From positions 1 through 52,720 of the forward strand of contig CAJNOQ010000384.1 in the NCBI GenBank assembly GCA_905250885.1: DNA of 52,720 bases. Reading direction: 5' to 3'. Position numbers and translations under genes: made by a program. Each line of letters opens with the position of its first letter. The stretch's first letter is position 1. The notes below the pieces were generated by a model, which saw nothing but the letters and a program-made list of their open reading frames with translations, did not search any database and was not told where the DNA came from. Origin of the DNA: Didymodactylos carnosus (taxonomy: Eukaryota > Rotifera > Eurotatoria > Philodinida > Philodinidae). Below, piece by piece: positions 22,341 through 33,178 of this stretch.

Positions 22341-24242
22341 ATGATATTAAGAAGAACACCAATGCATGATTTATTGAATGTTTTGCTTATTTTGCTATTA
22401 AGTACAACGAACTTTATTGACGGTAAATTTCCCAACTCTATTCATACTTAAACTCATTGAAATTATTGAATCTTTTCTTTATCACAGCCGGTGCGCAACA
22501 GAAAAGCGTTTTAATTGAAGATGTAAAAACATTAACATTGCATAAAGGACAGAAAACACAAGCTAGAAGGACATCCCCAATTCCACAAGTATGCATATTC
22601 TATCCGTAGAAGTAAAAACCATCTATTAGTTTCACTTTCTTTTGTAGTTGAAATGTACTGGAGGTTCAGCAAGGTGTGCTTTTGAACCAGACACTGTTCA
22701 ATGTTACAATCAGGGATCAGATGGTGTCGACATTCAGGTAAATAAAAAATATAGAAAACCACTCCAAGAGTAGAAGTAGTACTCAGCGGATGCTATTGTG
22801 ACTCTAATGGATGTGCACGCATGGCCCTCCACTACTGATTTTCGTTTCTAAGATGACAGTTCAAATTTCTTCCAGAAATTCGTAATAAAACTTTTTTGTC
22901 ACCACTCATTAATTCTAGTTTCAGCATTACTTGAACTATTATCTTTCTGTGTTTGGTAAAAGAATAGAATAAAAATGTTTCATCACCACATTGGTCTTAT
23001 TTGTTATTTTAGTGGGAATGTAAAGCTGAAATGCCCACAAAATATAAATTTGGACGCTTATCTGTTAGTTGTGAAGGCTACGGTTATCCAGATGATCCAT
23101 ATATATTGGCTGGTTCTTGTGGAGTAAGTAGTGCTTTATATTTGTATGTATACGTCCATCTATGACACTTTTTTTAGCTTGAATACCATCTTGATGCAAC
23201 TGAAAAAGACTTTCATGGTTCGCAAAAATCATCAAATCAATATATTAGACAAACGTAAGTAGTTCAGTTTTGAAGGAGAAATTATTCATTATGTCAGTTT
23301 CGATATTGTTGTTTTAGTGCTGACTCAAAACCTTACTCATTTTTATTCAAAGTTGCTGTGATCGGGTTAATATTATTCGCATTTCGTGCTTATATGTCAA
23401 GTGGAAGAACAGTTGGCGGTCAAAGACCAATGTCTAGTGGCCCAGGCACGGGAGGAGGCGGTGGAGGCGGAGGTGGATTTTTTGGTGGCATGTTTCCAGG
23501 TAAAGAAATAGCATCTACGAAAGTTGCTATATCAGGTTGTTGGAATATTTCCTCGTTTTTAGGTGGCGGAAGTGGGGGTAACGGAGGTTGGATGGGTGGC
23601 CTAGGTGGCTTAGGGAATCAATTTGGAAATTTTTTTCGTGGACAAGGCAATCACGGACAACCCCCGCCACCTGGATTTCGAAGTGATTATACAGATTATG
23701 GAAGTGGTGCAAGTAAGTGAGAAAAATAAGACCAAGTTTCGGACGTATAATGTTACTTAAAAAACTTAAATCCAAAAATCTATTATCTATTTGATCCTAA
23801 ATTGTTAATTTATATTGCTCGTTTCAGACTGTAATACAAATCGTCAAGGTGGCAGTAGTGGTGGTGGATTTTGGACGGGTGCAACGCTTGGAGCAGTGGG
23901 TGGATATCTTTTTGGAAATCGAAATCGAGCGTAAGTTTGAATTGAATTTGCAATTTATTTCAATGGCATAGCTGTTCAAAAAACACGAGCTAACAGAACT
24001 TGATGATTGTTATCTCCTTTATCTTTAGCCGTGAACCATATGCATCAAGAAGTTTTTACTCAAGTGACATGGGCTCGGATACGGGCAGTTTTTTTAGTTC
24101 ATCAAGACAGCGTAGCACCCAGTCTCCTAGTTCATCGTCCAGTACTCATACAAGCTCAGGTAACGTATTATGCGTTAAATTCTTAACTAATTTTATCATT
24201 ATTTGACTATCTTTAGGCTATAGTGGCACAACGCGCCGTTAA
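22341..24242 (+). CDS. SARAF: SARAF (TMEM66): store-operated calcium entry regulator
   Basis: ER membrane protein that promotes inactivation of STIM-dependent calcium entry in other animals. Ten exons: 22341-22422, 22488-22588, 22648-22737, 23013-23123, 23178-23254, 23318-23499, 23563-23712, 23828-23930, 24029-24159, 24217-24242; total 351 codons (350 residues), all in phase. A signal peptide covers about 1-28. The Cys-rich luminal domain follows the family closely: VLIEDVKTLTLHKG, SPIPQLKCTGGSA, VQCYNQGSDG, WECKAEMP, YKFG, VSCEGY and GSCGLEYHLD. One membrane segment lies at ~160-178 (FLFKVAVIGLILFAF). The cytosolic part has a long Gly run, PPPPGF, a GGGFWTG...GGYLFG block and the terminal YSGTTRR also seen in vertebrate SARAF. 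Intron 6 (63 bp) is in frame and stop-free within the Gly-rich region. Confidence 0.96.
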
Positions 24243-26696
24243 AACGTTTCCGATGTTTTCTTGAATAACAATGGACAATAACAACTCTTTTCTTCTTTAT
24301 GATGTTCACCGTATATTTGTATTAAATATGTGCTGACTTTTTTGTTTTATGTAACATAAGAATTAATCTCGCAAACAAGATTTTCGTTGTTCTGTTTTTT
24401 ATCTTTGTACATTTACTATTGTTTTTCTCTGACGCAGTAATGGAATTATAAAAAGCTTTTATCTCAATGATTATTTTGTTCAGGCGCTTCTCTGTAACTA
24501 TTGCACGGCTGAGATTCGACCCGAAATATTCCTCTATCTCGGAAAAAATTGTGAAACTTTCTACAAAACTAGTGGAAAGTATGAAATTTTGTAGATTTAC
24601 GATCTCTGATCGAGCACATTTCCAGAAATATACGTGTTTTGTTAAGTGACTGTTGCTTACCAGAGAGATTATATAGCGCACTTCTTTATTCGTTCATCTT
24701 CATCAAAAACAAACAATAGTTTTGTCGCTCTACAGCTATTCGCTTAAGTGTAACAATCAAATCAAGGGTGATCCTGGTCTCTGTTAGAAAATGTGTTTGT
24801 AATTTCTCCACCCTCATAAGTCGAAAGGCGAACTAGACATTCAAATTATACTTTCACTGTAAAAAGTTCGATTATAGTTTCCTGTGGAAGATCTTCGTTA
24901 CATCGCTTATGGCTATGTACATTTACTACCTCAAAGCTTGTTTTAGGAAGGAGTCTCTGATGTGTTCTGGTGAAGGTCTGAAGTATTCTGTACGAATGTG
25001 TTTTCTTGTCAATGACGTCTGAAGTGAATATTTTGAAGATACTGCGGCGCTGTTGGAGTTCTTAAAACCTGCAATTGCGAACAGTATGGTGTTGGCCTAG
25101 GGTACAAAATGTATTTATAATTTCTGCGCCTTTTATTCATATAAATTGCGAAAAAAGAGAGTAAAAAAGATCTTCGTACTACGTTAAAAATTGAAATGTG
25201 TTATATATACAACAACCGCGCTGGCTTGTTTTAATGTGAATGACAAATAACCCAAACAGTTTCGTTAACACATGCGTGGGGTATATACACCATAGTTGCC
25301 ACCATATCCGGATTTTCCGAACAAATTCCGGTTTGAGTTTTTCCCGGCATTTGTTCGGATTTTGAGAATTTTCTGCTTTTGGCTGTTTTTCTCTGATCAT
25401 GAAGACTGTTAAGTGTCCTTTTTATCTGTAGTTTGTGGAGATTGCCTTTCTCATATTGGAGGTCAGCTAAAGTGCTAGTTACTTTTTGGATCAAAATATA
25501 CATTCAAAAAACAGCGTATCGATTAAAATCGAAATGTATATTTATGTTCGTTATTTCTTGTATTTTATCAAGTAAAATCATGCCGAGCTAGAGAAGAAAC
25601 CTTTTTTAGCACTCTGCCCAGTAGTAATAAGTTAAATAAGGCAGTGAAAATTGGTTTCTGTTTTATTTCAGGATTTTGAAAAAAAAATTCAGGATTTTAG
25701 GATTATGATTCCAAATTTCTTACTTGTTCAGGCGGCTGCTCTGATATACACAGCATAAATATCCACGCTGAGCGAAACCAGCAACAAACGTATTTTGACC
25801 CTTTCACAGAATCTGCTATAAATCTGCAATAGATATGCAGATTTTCACGAAATCCGCTTCACGTTGCTTGGAATCTGGCAAGGTTCTACACAAAATCTGC
25901 CGTAAATCTGTTATAAAATTGTTTATAGACAATATGTACAGAATCTGTTGAATTCTGCTAAAATCTGTGTTCGGTCTATACCGATTTTGTACAGATTCTG
26001 CTTGAATTCTCATACAAATCCTCTCCACATTCTACATAGAAATATGCGAAATTACAAATTCTCTGCAGATATCTGCACACGTTTTACTTGGGAACGGTTC
26101 AACTTTGCAGATGTCGCTTTAATGCCATAATTAAACGATCATTAGGAGTCAGAACAATTACTGTTAATTTTTCGGTTTTGAAATTCATCATTCAGATAAT
26201 CACGATATAATAAAATATATGTACGCATTTTTCACAAGCTTCACAGTAAGTCTGACAGATGGTCTAAATGAAGTATTAGTAACCAATAGTTAAGATGAAG
26301 GAAACTGCAACAATCTTTGAAGTGAAGGAGAACAACAACAAACGAATCAACCACTTTTCGCTCTGGAATGCAATCGCAATTAGAGCCTTTTTTCAGAACT
26401 TTTGCTTTTGGATATAAAGAGATTATATGTGTCCGATGCTAATTCGTTTTGCGTTATCACGTTTGTTTCTTTTTGTTCACAAGAATTTAATGAAATCCCA
26501 TTAACACTTTCGGTCTTCGTGGCTTCACATACCTCCTGAAGCTTTATTAACATTCATTGTTGCGCATTCCCACCATTCAATGTAGTTGAAATCATGGGAT
26601 AGGTGAAGATTTCTCTTTATTCTTGATCGTAAACGTTTGTTGGGACTTTTTTATAAATCTTCCAGTAGAGGTATAAAGTTTCATATTATCTCTTTC
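24243..26696. other. Intergenic, no supported gene
   Basis: This 2.45-kb AT-rich region separates SARAF and prefoldin. Short ORFs (for example 24322-24681 and 25231-25503) lack motifs. The only structure noticed is the degenerate repeat cluster at 25806-26075. Confidence 0.5.
25806..26075. repeat. Degenerate AATCTGC / AGATTCTG short-repeat cluster
   Basis: Words such as AATCTGC, AAATCTG, AGAATCTG and AGATTCTG recur at least ten times in irregular spacing on the plus strand, with related ATCTGCA words at the right edge. The region looks like a decayed low-order tandem repeat. No termini are visible. Confidence 0.5.
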
Positions 26697-26698
26697 AG
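26697..26698 (+). promoter_or_regulatory. Splice-acceptor-like AG before the prefoldin start
   Basis: TATCTCTTTCAG ends at 26698, 16 bases before the ATG at 26715. It is a candidate spliced-leader acceptor or 5'-UTR intron end. Confidence 0.5.
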
Positions 26699-26714
26699 AT
26701 AAGAAAAAATAAAA

Positions 26715-28031
26715 ATGAGTGCTAATTCAAGAGAAGAAGAAGTTCAAAAGGTAACAAAAAGCCAAAAAATAATAAAAATGAGAGTAACCTTTTTCTTGTT
26801 CATAGGCACTTGGCCAACTTCAAATGAAAATGATTGATATCCAAAATTCATTACGAAAATCGGGGGCACAAATTGAAGGTTATAAACGAGAAATTCAACG
26901 TTCGAAGTTAACAGACAAAGAGATAAACTCATTAAAAGCAAATGTGCCCATGTTTAGTCCAGTTGGAAGAATGTAAGTATGCAAATCATTATTTTGAATG
27001 TCTTTATATCTCTGATATTCATAGGTTTGTTCAAAATTCAAAAGCAGAAATACGTGAACAAATTGAAAAGAAGATAAAAACGTGTGAAGATGATATTAAA
27101 AAACAAGAGGTAAGGAAACTTCATATAGCTTGAAACCTTCTAACTTTATTTTGTAAAAAATTACTAAAGCTAGTTTTCGTCAGATCCTCTCCCGCTCAAA
27201 AATAACATTTTTATTTAAACTAAATTATGCACTACTGTTGGGTTATGCATATCAACATTTGAGCTGTCTACTTTCAGAACCTGCTGCACTTTTTGCCCCC
27301 TACAATTGGTTCCCTTAGGCTTTTTACAAAATTTTTCCGAAACTTCCGAGAAACAGAGTTGTTATAAACTGCCATTGTTCTTCTTCTACGCTTCTTTAAT
27401 TCCTTGTTTGAATATGTGGATTTATAGAGCAAATTCTTCTTTTTGAAACAAGATGTTGCACAATGCTGTGCAACTTTGCACATGAAAGTTATAAGTGTAT
27501 TCCACAAATCTTAAAATACATTAGATAATGTAAAACGTATCATCGTGTTTGCAATTTTGATGCTACTGTCCTCCATTAATGTGCGTTTTTCTTCGCAACA
27601 ATGCAATGTCTCCTAACAAAAGTCTTGCCTTCCAATGCTTAGACAACATGCAGAGAAGATGCGCTTGTACAATCTTTGAGATTTGCTTCTATTAGCGAGA
27701 AAAATGCAAGTCTATGATAGTATCAATCTAATTTCTTTCATCATTAGGTTGCAGAATAATATGTGAAATTTAAAAAGTTTAATCGAATCTAAGAAACGTA
27801 TAAAATTTACTGAAAAGTCGTTTGTCGTGCCTCATATTCAGGCCCATTTTAAATTTCTAACCTTAGTCTTTGTACTCTTTTGCTATCGAGGATTGCTTAC
27901 CTTTGAATAGGTGATAATCTTTCTTTCTTTTTCAGTCGTCAAAATCTTATTTGGAGAAACAAATGAGAGAATGTGAATCACAATTCAAAGAAAAACTTGG
28001 TCCAATCACAACAACAAAAAAACGTTCTTAA
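26715..28031 (+). CDS. PFDN1: Prefoldin subunit 1
   Basis: Beta-type subunit of the hexameric prefoldin chaperone that passes nascent actin and tubulin to the TRiC/CCT chaperonin in the cytosol. Exons: 26715-26750, 26806-26972, 27025-27109, 27936-28031; total 128 codons (127 residues, human 122), all in phase. The first coiled-coil helix (~8-45) leads to the beta hairpin (LTDKEINSL, then VGRMFVQNSKAEI, nearly identical to the family's VGRMF box). The second helix runs to about residue 120 (CEDDIKKQE joined to SSKSYLEKQMRECE). The last intron is 826 bp against about 52-55 bp for the other two. The next gene starts only 233 bp downstream on the same strand. Confidence 0.94.
27110..27935 (+). 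other. Unusually long last intron of prefoldin subunit 1
   Basis: An 826-bp intron between a good donor (GAG|GTAAGG) and acceptor (CTTTTTCAG). I see no ORF with motifs, no clear inverted-repeat termini and no RNA gene in it. An inserted, now unrecognisable element or a small nested RNA would both fit. Confidence 0.6.
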
Positions 28032-28236
28032 AAGTACTTATTGATTACTTCTCTTTTGTTTGCATTTTACTACTTAATTTTGTGATTGCTCCAGCTTGTT
28101 ATTTTTTAATTCCTTTTCTGTCAGTTGCTTGGTCTCAATAAAAAACTGAATGAGGGCACATTTTTTTCGTTGTATTTGTTTCTGACTTTAGGAACTCCAC
28201 AGAAATAAACTTTTCTCATATGAATAATTTATTTTC

Positions 28237-28238
28237 AG
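28237..28238 (+). promoter_or_regulatory. Splice-acceptor-like AG upstream of adenosine kinase
   Basis: TTTATTTTCAG ends at 28238, 26 bases before the ATG at 28265. A polyadenylation-type AATAAA for the upstream prefoldin gene lies at 28137-28142, about 100 bp earlier, with a second AATAAA at 28204-28209. The spacing resembles an intercistronic region resolved by trans-splicing. Confidence 0.45.
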
Positions 28239-28264
28239 ATATAATACACTATTTATCTTTAACA

Positions 28265-30089
28265 ATGGCAAATAGCACTGATCAACCAACACAACCACAA
28301 TTAAGGTATATCTCTATTTTATTATTTTATCTCACTTTTCGATTGTTTTTTATGTAGTGATGGTTTTCTATTCGGCATTGGCAATCCTTTACTTGACGTT
28401 ATTTCAGATGTCACAGTACCGTTTATTGAAGAGTAAGGCTAGTATTGTTTTCCTTACCCACAGCTAGTTACTCGATCGTTTTTTCTTTTGAATATTAGAT
28501 ATGGCTTGAAACCAAATGATGCAATATTATCTCGAGATGAACATAAAGATCTGTAAGTAGACTTTAATGGTGTAATACTGGAACAAGAATTTTATTTTAA
28601 AACTAGAATCGAACGACTTTTACGTGACTGTACTTATGAATTTATTGCCGGTGGTTCAACGCAAAATACAATGAGAGCAGCGGTGGTAAGTATTCTAGAG
28701 TTAAATTTGTAAATGTTAATTTGCTAAATTATCTGTTTAGTGGTTGCTTCAACAACCAAATGTCGCTACATACATGGGCTGTGTTGGTCAAGATAAATAT
28801 AATCAATTGCTGCATGTAGAAGCATCGCGAGCTGGCCTTATTTTATCGTATCAAGTCGATCCAGAACATCCAACAGGAACGTGTGCTGTATTAATCACAG
28901 ATAATAACAGGTATTCATTTTCTTGAATTAATAAGTGTGTCGTAGACACTTGCTTCTGCTTTTTTCTAAATAGATCATTAGTTGCTAACCTTGGTGCGGC
29001 TAATCATTTTACAATATCACATTTAGAAAAAAATTGGAGTTATCTTGAAAATGCAAAAATTCTTTACACAGCTGTAAGATTATGTTTTATTACAATTGCA
29101 AAGGAGAGAAAGTTAAAAAGTTCATAAAGATCACGAGTAGTACTACAATACAGAAAATCTATTAGATGGTATTCAGTGATAAATTAGTAGTTCTAAACCT
29201 TTATATAATCCTTTTAAATTATGAAAATGTGTAACAATGTAATCAGTGCATTTTCTTTTTGTAAAATCACTTTCGTTCACATCTTCATTTTACAGGGTTT
29301 TTTTTACACAGTGTGTCCAGAAGCTGTTATGAGTATTTGTGAACATTCAAATAAAACTGATAAATACTTTTGTACAAATTTGTCGGCTCCATTTATTTGT
29401 GAACATTTTGGAACCCGATTAATGGAGGCAATGCCCTATGTTGATTATCTGTTTGGAAATGAAACAGTAGGTATATATTTATACTTTTTATTGTGTCATA
29501 ACACGCTTTACGTTTTTTTTATAGGAAGCAAGATGTTTTGCCAAAACACAATTGAAACTAGATGTAGGTTGAAGGATACATTCTCTATTATTCTTGTCAG
29601 TTAATATACCTTTACTTAGACTGAAGATGTTCGTACTATAGCCAAAGCATTAAGTGAATTACCAAAAACAAATAGTAAACACCCGAGAGTTGTTATTATC
29701 ACTCAAGGTTCAGATCCCACTGTAATGGCGACAAGTAAGACAAATAAATAAATATCAAAATACTTCTCTAGTACTGCTTCTGTTTAAGATTCTGAAGTTC
29801 GAAGTTTTGTAGTAAAAAAACCATTGGCGATTGTTGATACAAATGGAGCTGGAGATTCATTTGTTGGAGGTTTGTGTTTTTAATCTGTTCTAGTTCCTAG
29901 TTCTATTAACATTTAACCATATTATCTATCTCTTTTTTTCCCATAGGATTTCTTGCGTATTTAGCATTAAATAAAAGTCATGAGGAATGTATTCAAGCTG
30001 GTGCATATGTTGCCTATGAATGTATTCAACAAATCGGTTGTAAATTCCCTCCTAAACCAACATTTGATCCACAAATATTTTTACCTTGA
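28265..30089 (+). CDS. ADK: Adenosine kinase
   Basis: PfkB/ribokinase-family enzyme that phosphorylates adenosine to AMP with ATP. Eleven exons: 28265-28305, 28358-28432, 28499-28552, 28607-28685, 28741-28910, 28974-29073, 29296-29466, 29525-29563, 29620-29734, 29789-29869, 29947-30089; total 356 codons (355 residues), all in phase and matching the usual 345-362. Landmarks: FGIGNPLLDVI at the N-terminus, the substrate-loop AGGSTQNTMR, YMGCVGQDKY, TGTCAVLIT, LFGNETEA and the PfkB signature DTNGAGDSFVGGF with catalytic Asp304. The 222-bp intron after exon 6 is the longest; most others are about 50-60 bp. It follows prefoldin on the same strand. Confidence 0.98.
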
Positions 30090-31009
30090 AATTAGTATCA
30101 AGAAAATATTCATTTTGATAAGTGTGATCCTTTTTTCCAACATGGCGTTGACCAAAATTATTTTATTTAAAATAGAAAAGACTAGTTTTAGTAATACAAG
30201 GTAGAAATATGTAGTTTTTGTTGTTGGATTGACTCGGTGATGTTTACCGTTTGTAGCAGCAGTATTTTTTATTATTATTATTTTGTATTCGTTATGCAGG
30301 ACAAAGAAGAGTGGGATAAACATTTGTTTTGTTTTATTTCTTGCTTCAGTTGGAAGGTAGACATCAGCAAGCTAAGGAGTAATTTCTAGGCTAATCGTAG
30401 TTACTTAAACTTATTTTTCAATGAGGTGATTGGTATGCAAACGGTTTGGTATGCCTTTATTGTGTGTCTTTTAGATAGTTTTTTTATTAGTGGATGCACC
30501 TGCGACAGTTACTAGTGGTCGTAACTACACTTTCTCTTCATATGAAATAGACAACATTGATTACCATCAAAGAATAAATTTGAGCTGTAATAGCTCAAGG
30601 TATGTTGAAGCTTTTACAGTTTTCCTAAGATAAGTGTATTGTTCTATCTAGGCAATCTTTTGAAAAAGGTTCAACTAGCTTCTTACGAGGATCTGAATTG
30701 AACTGAATCATTTTTCGTTGATCTTTTATATTACAACATAAAAGATGGGAATAAATTCAAGGAAGAATCTAATGCCAATTTGAGTACTAAAAGATATTGT
30801 CCTAAAAAGGGCGCTTCTTCTAGAAGGCAGTTTTCAAGCATAAATCTTTATTTTCTCTATCGCCGATAATAATGGGGCTTGTCTCTCTTTCGGTGAGTAG
30901 AGACAGTATAAAATTGCTGATTTCTTTCTTTTTCAAATAAATAGCTTATATCAAATCTTTATTTGTATTCAAACTTCAATTTGATTTATGTAATTCAAAT
31001 CTTTTGATT
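30090..31009. other. Intergenic, no supported gene
   Basis: A 0.9-kb AT-rich region between adenosine kinase and the MATH-BTB gene. No repeat or ORF with a motif is seen. Confidence 0.5.
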
Positions 31010-31011
31010 AG
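31010..31011 (+). promoter_or_regulatory. Acceptor-like AG two bases before the MATH-BTB ATG
   Basis: CTTTTGATTAG ends at 31011 and the ATG starts at 31014. It is a candidate spliced-leader acceptor, with a weaker pyrimidine tract than the one at SARAF. Confidence 0.4.
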
Positions 31012-31013
31012 AA

Positions 31014-33178
31014 ATGGACAATGTTGTATTAAATGTAACAAATTCAACATCGTCAACAACTCAAACCACATCAGCCACCACTACTTCATCATCATCTCGT
31101 CCCGTTCATTCTTCTAAACGTACATTTTCTGATTCGGATAGTTCAAGTCGTACTGAACGTCATCTCTATTCATTTTCTCACATGTGGATCATCAATTATC
31201 TTTCATCATATATCGATGATTCTGGATCACCGAATTGTTTACAATCAGAACAGTTTTCACCGATTGGCACACCATATTCAAATACAAATTGGAGTTTAAA
31301 ATTATATCCTAGAGGTGTTAACGATAAACAACATAATTATATTGCCATATTTCTCAAATATGTTAGTGGTACAACGGCAAATATCAAGGCAAAAGCAGAA
31401 TTTAATTTGATTAGTCGACAAAATGAATTAGTCATGTTAAGATCAACAAATTTTCACACATTTAATTCTGGATCAGATTGGGGATATTCCGAATTTCTAG
31501 GTACGCAAACATTATAAATAAAAAACAAATTTGATACTTACTTTCATAGCCAGAATGACTGCAAACGATCGATAGTACGATCAAAGGTTGAAAGTGAAGG
31601 TAAAACTATCTTTTTTGAATTTTTAGATTCGACGTATTTAAATTCTCGGCGTTCAGATTTACTCAGCGATGATCGTTTACGAGTGTATGTTCGAGTTATT
31701 ATTGTTGATGAAAAAGAGAATAATTTTAACAATGATCTGTTACTTCAACAACAACAGTTAGCCACTCAGTCAAAGATTACTACATCATGCAGCTCTTCAT
31801 CCTCGTCTGCCTCTTCTTCATCATCCGCAGGCTCTCATCAAAATTCATCAAATCCGACAACTTCTTCTCTACCTATCACACATCATTTTTATCAAGGTCT
31901 ATTCGCGGACGATAAAGAACGTTTGAAATCAATAGAATTATTATCAAAACAAATTAAAACATTGTTTGATGAACAAAAATTTACAGATGTTAATATACAT
32001 GTCATACCAAAACAACAACAGAAAAAACGAACATTATCATATTCGAGTTGTTGCTCATGCTGTGAACAACAACAACAAGAAGAACAGTATACTCAAGGTA
32101 AGAAACATATCCTTCTTTAGATGCAGATGTATTTACGATAAGCCATATCCTTTTTCAGTGCCCAATAAAGATCAACATCACGATCAAGTAGATGATCAAT
32201 CTTCTCGTTTAAATCCAGTCACTTCAACTGTTACATCAAGGCGTGCAACACGATCGACATCTCGCATAGCCCAATCTAGTTCATCTGATTCTACATCCTC
32301 TTGTTCAACTTCAACGCCAAATTGTGTTGAAGAATTGTCAACTCTTTCATTTAAACCTACAAAACGTTTAATAGCATGTTCTTGTTTTTGTCATCATCAT
32401 ACACATGTTGAATCTCGTCGATATAAAGATGAAATTCACATCGATGAATCATCATCGTCATCAACTGAATCATTACAAGACACTGCCTGTTCTCCTGTCG
32501 TACGTCCATTGGCTACATATCATGCTCATAAAGCTATTTTAATGGCGCGTTCATCTGCATTTGCTCAACAAATCAGTCATACTGAACAAAAACAACAACA
32601 TTCAATAATAACAAAGCCGAACCGTACTGAATTTAATGGAAACGAATCTACAACATCAATAGACATTTATATTGATGGGTTAAAACCATCCACAGTCCAA
32701 GGTAAGTTTAATAAAAGCTCAGAATGCTGGTTATTAGCGATTAATCATTTTAGGTATGTTGACGTATATTTATGCTGGTCGAATTGATACAAAATCTTTA
32801 ACTACTGATGCTCAGGACGATCAAGGTATAAATCCGATTGATTTATTTCGTGCTTCAGTATTCTATGATTTACACGAATTACGTGATATATCCAAATATC
32901 AAATGTTAGAAGCGTTGAAGTCGGACACAGCTGTGGAAATGTTAGAAGTTGCTGATGAAGCAAATGATTATGAATTGAAACAACAAGTTTTATCGTATAT
33001 TCGTTCGAATGCCGCTGCTGTTTCAAAGACTAATGGTTGGCTAAATTTTTCCAAGAAAAATCCTCATTTACTTATTGATGCATTTCGATCATTAGTCACA
33101 CCACCAAATACCTTAGAGTCAACAGAAACCGCTAAATGTCATCATAGATCACATGTTAAATGTTTAAAACATGAATAA
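31014..33178 (+). CDS. SPOP-like MATH-BTB protein, CUL3 adaptor
   Basis: Probable substrate adaptor for CUL3 ubiquitin ligase. Exons: 31014-31500, 31627-32097, 32159-32701, 32754-33178; total 642 codons (641 residues, human SPOP 374), all in phase. After a Ser/Thr-rich start (1-47), the MATH domain spans ~50-190 (SFSHMWIINYLS, WSLKLYPRGV, SDWGYSEF, then LLSDDRLRVYVRV). The BTB domain begins at ~265 (FTDVNIHVIPK at 281-291) but resumes only at 440 (YHAHKAILMARSSAF). The ~148 residues between are Ser/Gln/His-rich with clustered Cys/His, where SPOP has about five. The rest of BTB and the BACK-like helices follow (MLTYIYAGRID, VEMLEVADEANDYELK, WLNFSKKNPHL). The C-terminus lacks an obvious nuclear signal like that of SPOP. 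Confidence 0.92.

Noticed and set aside
24322-24681. 119-residue minus-strand ORF downstream of SARAF
   Set aside because: No recognisable domain; opposite-strand ORFs of similar quality occur in the same place.
25816-26130. ORFs on both strands within the AATCTGC repeat cluster
   Set aside because: They come from the short repeat and are mutually overlapping.
31544-31732. Possible extra micro-exon in the MATH-BTB gene at about 31553-31589
   Set aside because: Including it brings an in-frame TAG; the direct join of 31500 to 31627 gives a coherent MATH domain.
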